This document shows positions 63,982-64,000 of a stretch of DNA of 64,000 nucleotides, piece after piece. The position numbers and the translations under genes were made by a program. The notes under the pieces were generated by a model. It ran no database searches and was not told where the DNA came from. It saw nothing but the letters and a program-made list of their open reading frames with translations. How positions within the stretch are numbered: the stretch's first letter is position 1; the number at the start of each line of letters is the position of its first letter. The DNA comes from Ornithinicoccus hortensis (GTDB lineage: Bacteria; Actinomycetota; Actinomycetes; Actinomycetales; Dermatophilaceae): NCBI RefSeq assembly GCF_006716185.1, contig NZ_VFOP01000001.1, forward strand, positions 1,240,001 to 1,304,000, in the 5' to 3' direction.

Positions 63982-64000
63982 CGGTGGGTGCTCACTCGCC

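Overview
The window is chromosomal DNA from a high-GC actinobacterium, most likely a Micrococcales relative such as the Ornithinimicrobium/Serinicoccus/Intrasporangiaceae group (genus is inference). Support: strong G/C third-position bias; a mycothiol gene (mshB); DUF4245, DUF222-HNH, VanW and DivIVA-domain proteins; an ectoine operon; many GTG starts and short ATGA/GTGA gene overlaps; and at least a dozen genes with a -10 box 5-8 nt before the start codon, the layout of leaderless mRNAs. No tRNA, rRNA, CRISPR array, IS element or integrase gene was found.

Layout. 1-1768: end of a sugar ABC importer (permease, UgpC/MsmK ATPase). 1811-9473: a convergent PfkB kinase-glpX pair, then DUF4245, xseB, a zinc-ribbon metallo-beta-lactamase-like protein, a divergent TetR/reductase pair, xseA and an alpha/beta hydrolase. 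9525-14937: DUF885 peptidase-like protein and the minus-strand operon lysC-ectA-ectB-ectC (aspartyl phosphate to ectoine). 15142-16197: ispH. 16484-18741: polar amino-acid ABC importer. 18797-20020: rmuC. 20156-28023: an eight-gene overlapping operon holding a complete branched-chain-type (HAAT) importer, an acyl-CoA synthetase, a TetR regulator and an alpha/beta hydrolase. 28048-30670: DUF222-HNH protein, PaaX-type regulator, small membrane protein. 30775-31860: ychF.

31861-35048 is the most unusual part. The last 25 bases of ychF recur at 33366-33390 (22/25) and 35024-35048 (24/25). They bracket two adjacent 1.5-1.7 kb segments of visibly lower GC. Each carries one TetR regulator, one effector gene (a five-TM protein; an SDR oxidoreductase) and an obvious palindromic operator, but no recombinase. 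I read these as two tandem cargo-only elements inserted at an attachment site in the 3' end of ychF, each having re-supplied the gene's last codons.

35049-44903: a hypothetical gene, a doubly frameshifted SRPBCC gene, a vapBC-type toxin-antitoxin pair, a GNAT protein, a methyltransferase, a 371-bp gap with a nested repeat cluster, an M20 amidohydrolase, a YggS-type PLP protein preceded by a 35-codon remnant of a dapA-family gene, lysoplasmalogenase, universal stress protein and a class-I amidotransferase. 44920-50973: a complete minus-strand oligopeptide ABC importer. 51140-63981: mostly conserved actinobacterial genes: NUDIX, typA, mshB, flavin reductase, GNAT, VanW, fdxA, citrate synthase, a lytic-transglycosylase-like protein, dapE, a LOG-family protein, a DivIVA-domain protein, SRPBCC and a PIG-V-like mannosyltransferase.

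The order glpX-DUF4245-xseB-xseA-ispH-ychF follows a backbone I recall from Mycobacterium tuberculosis. Much of the window can therefore be read as accessory blocks placed between conserved landmarks.
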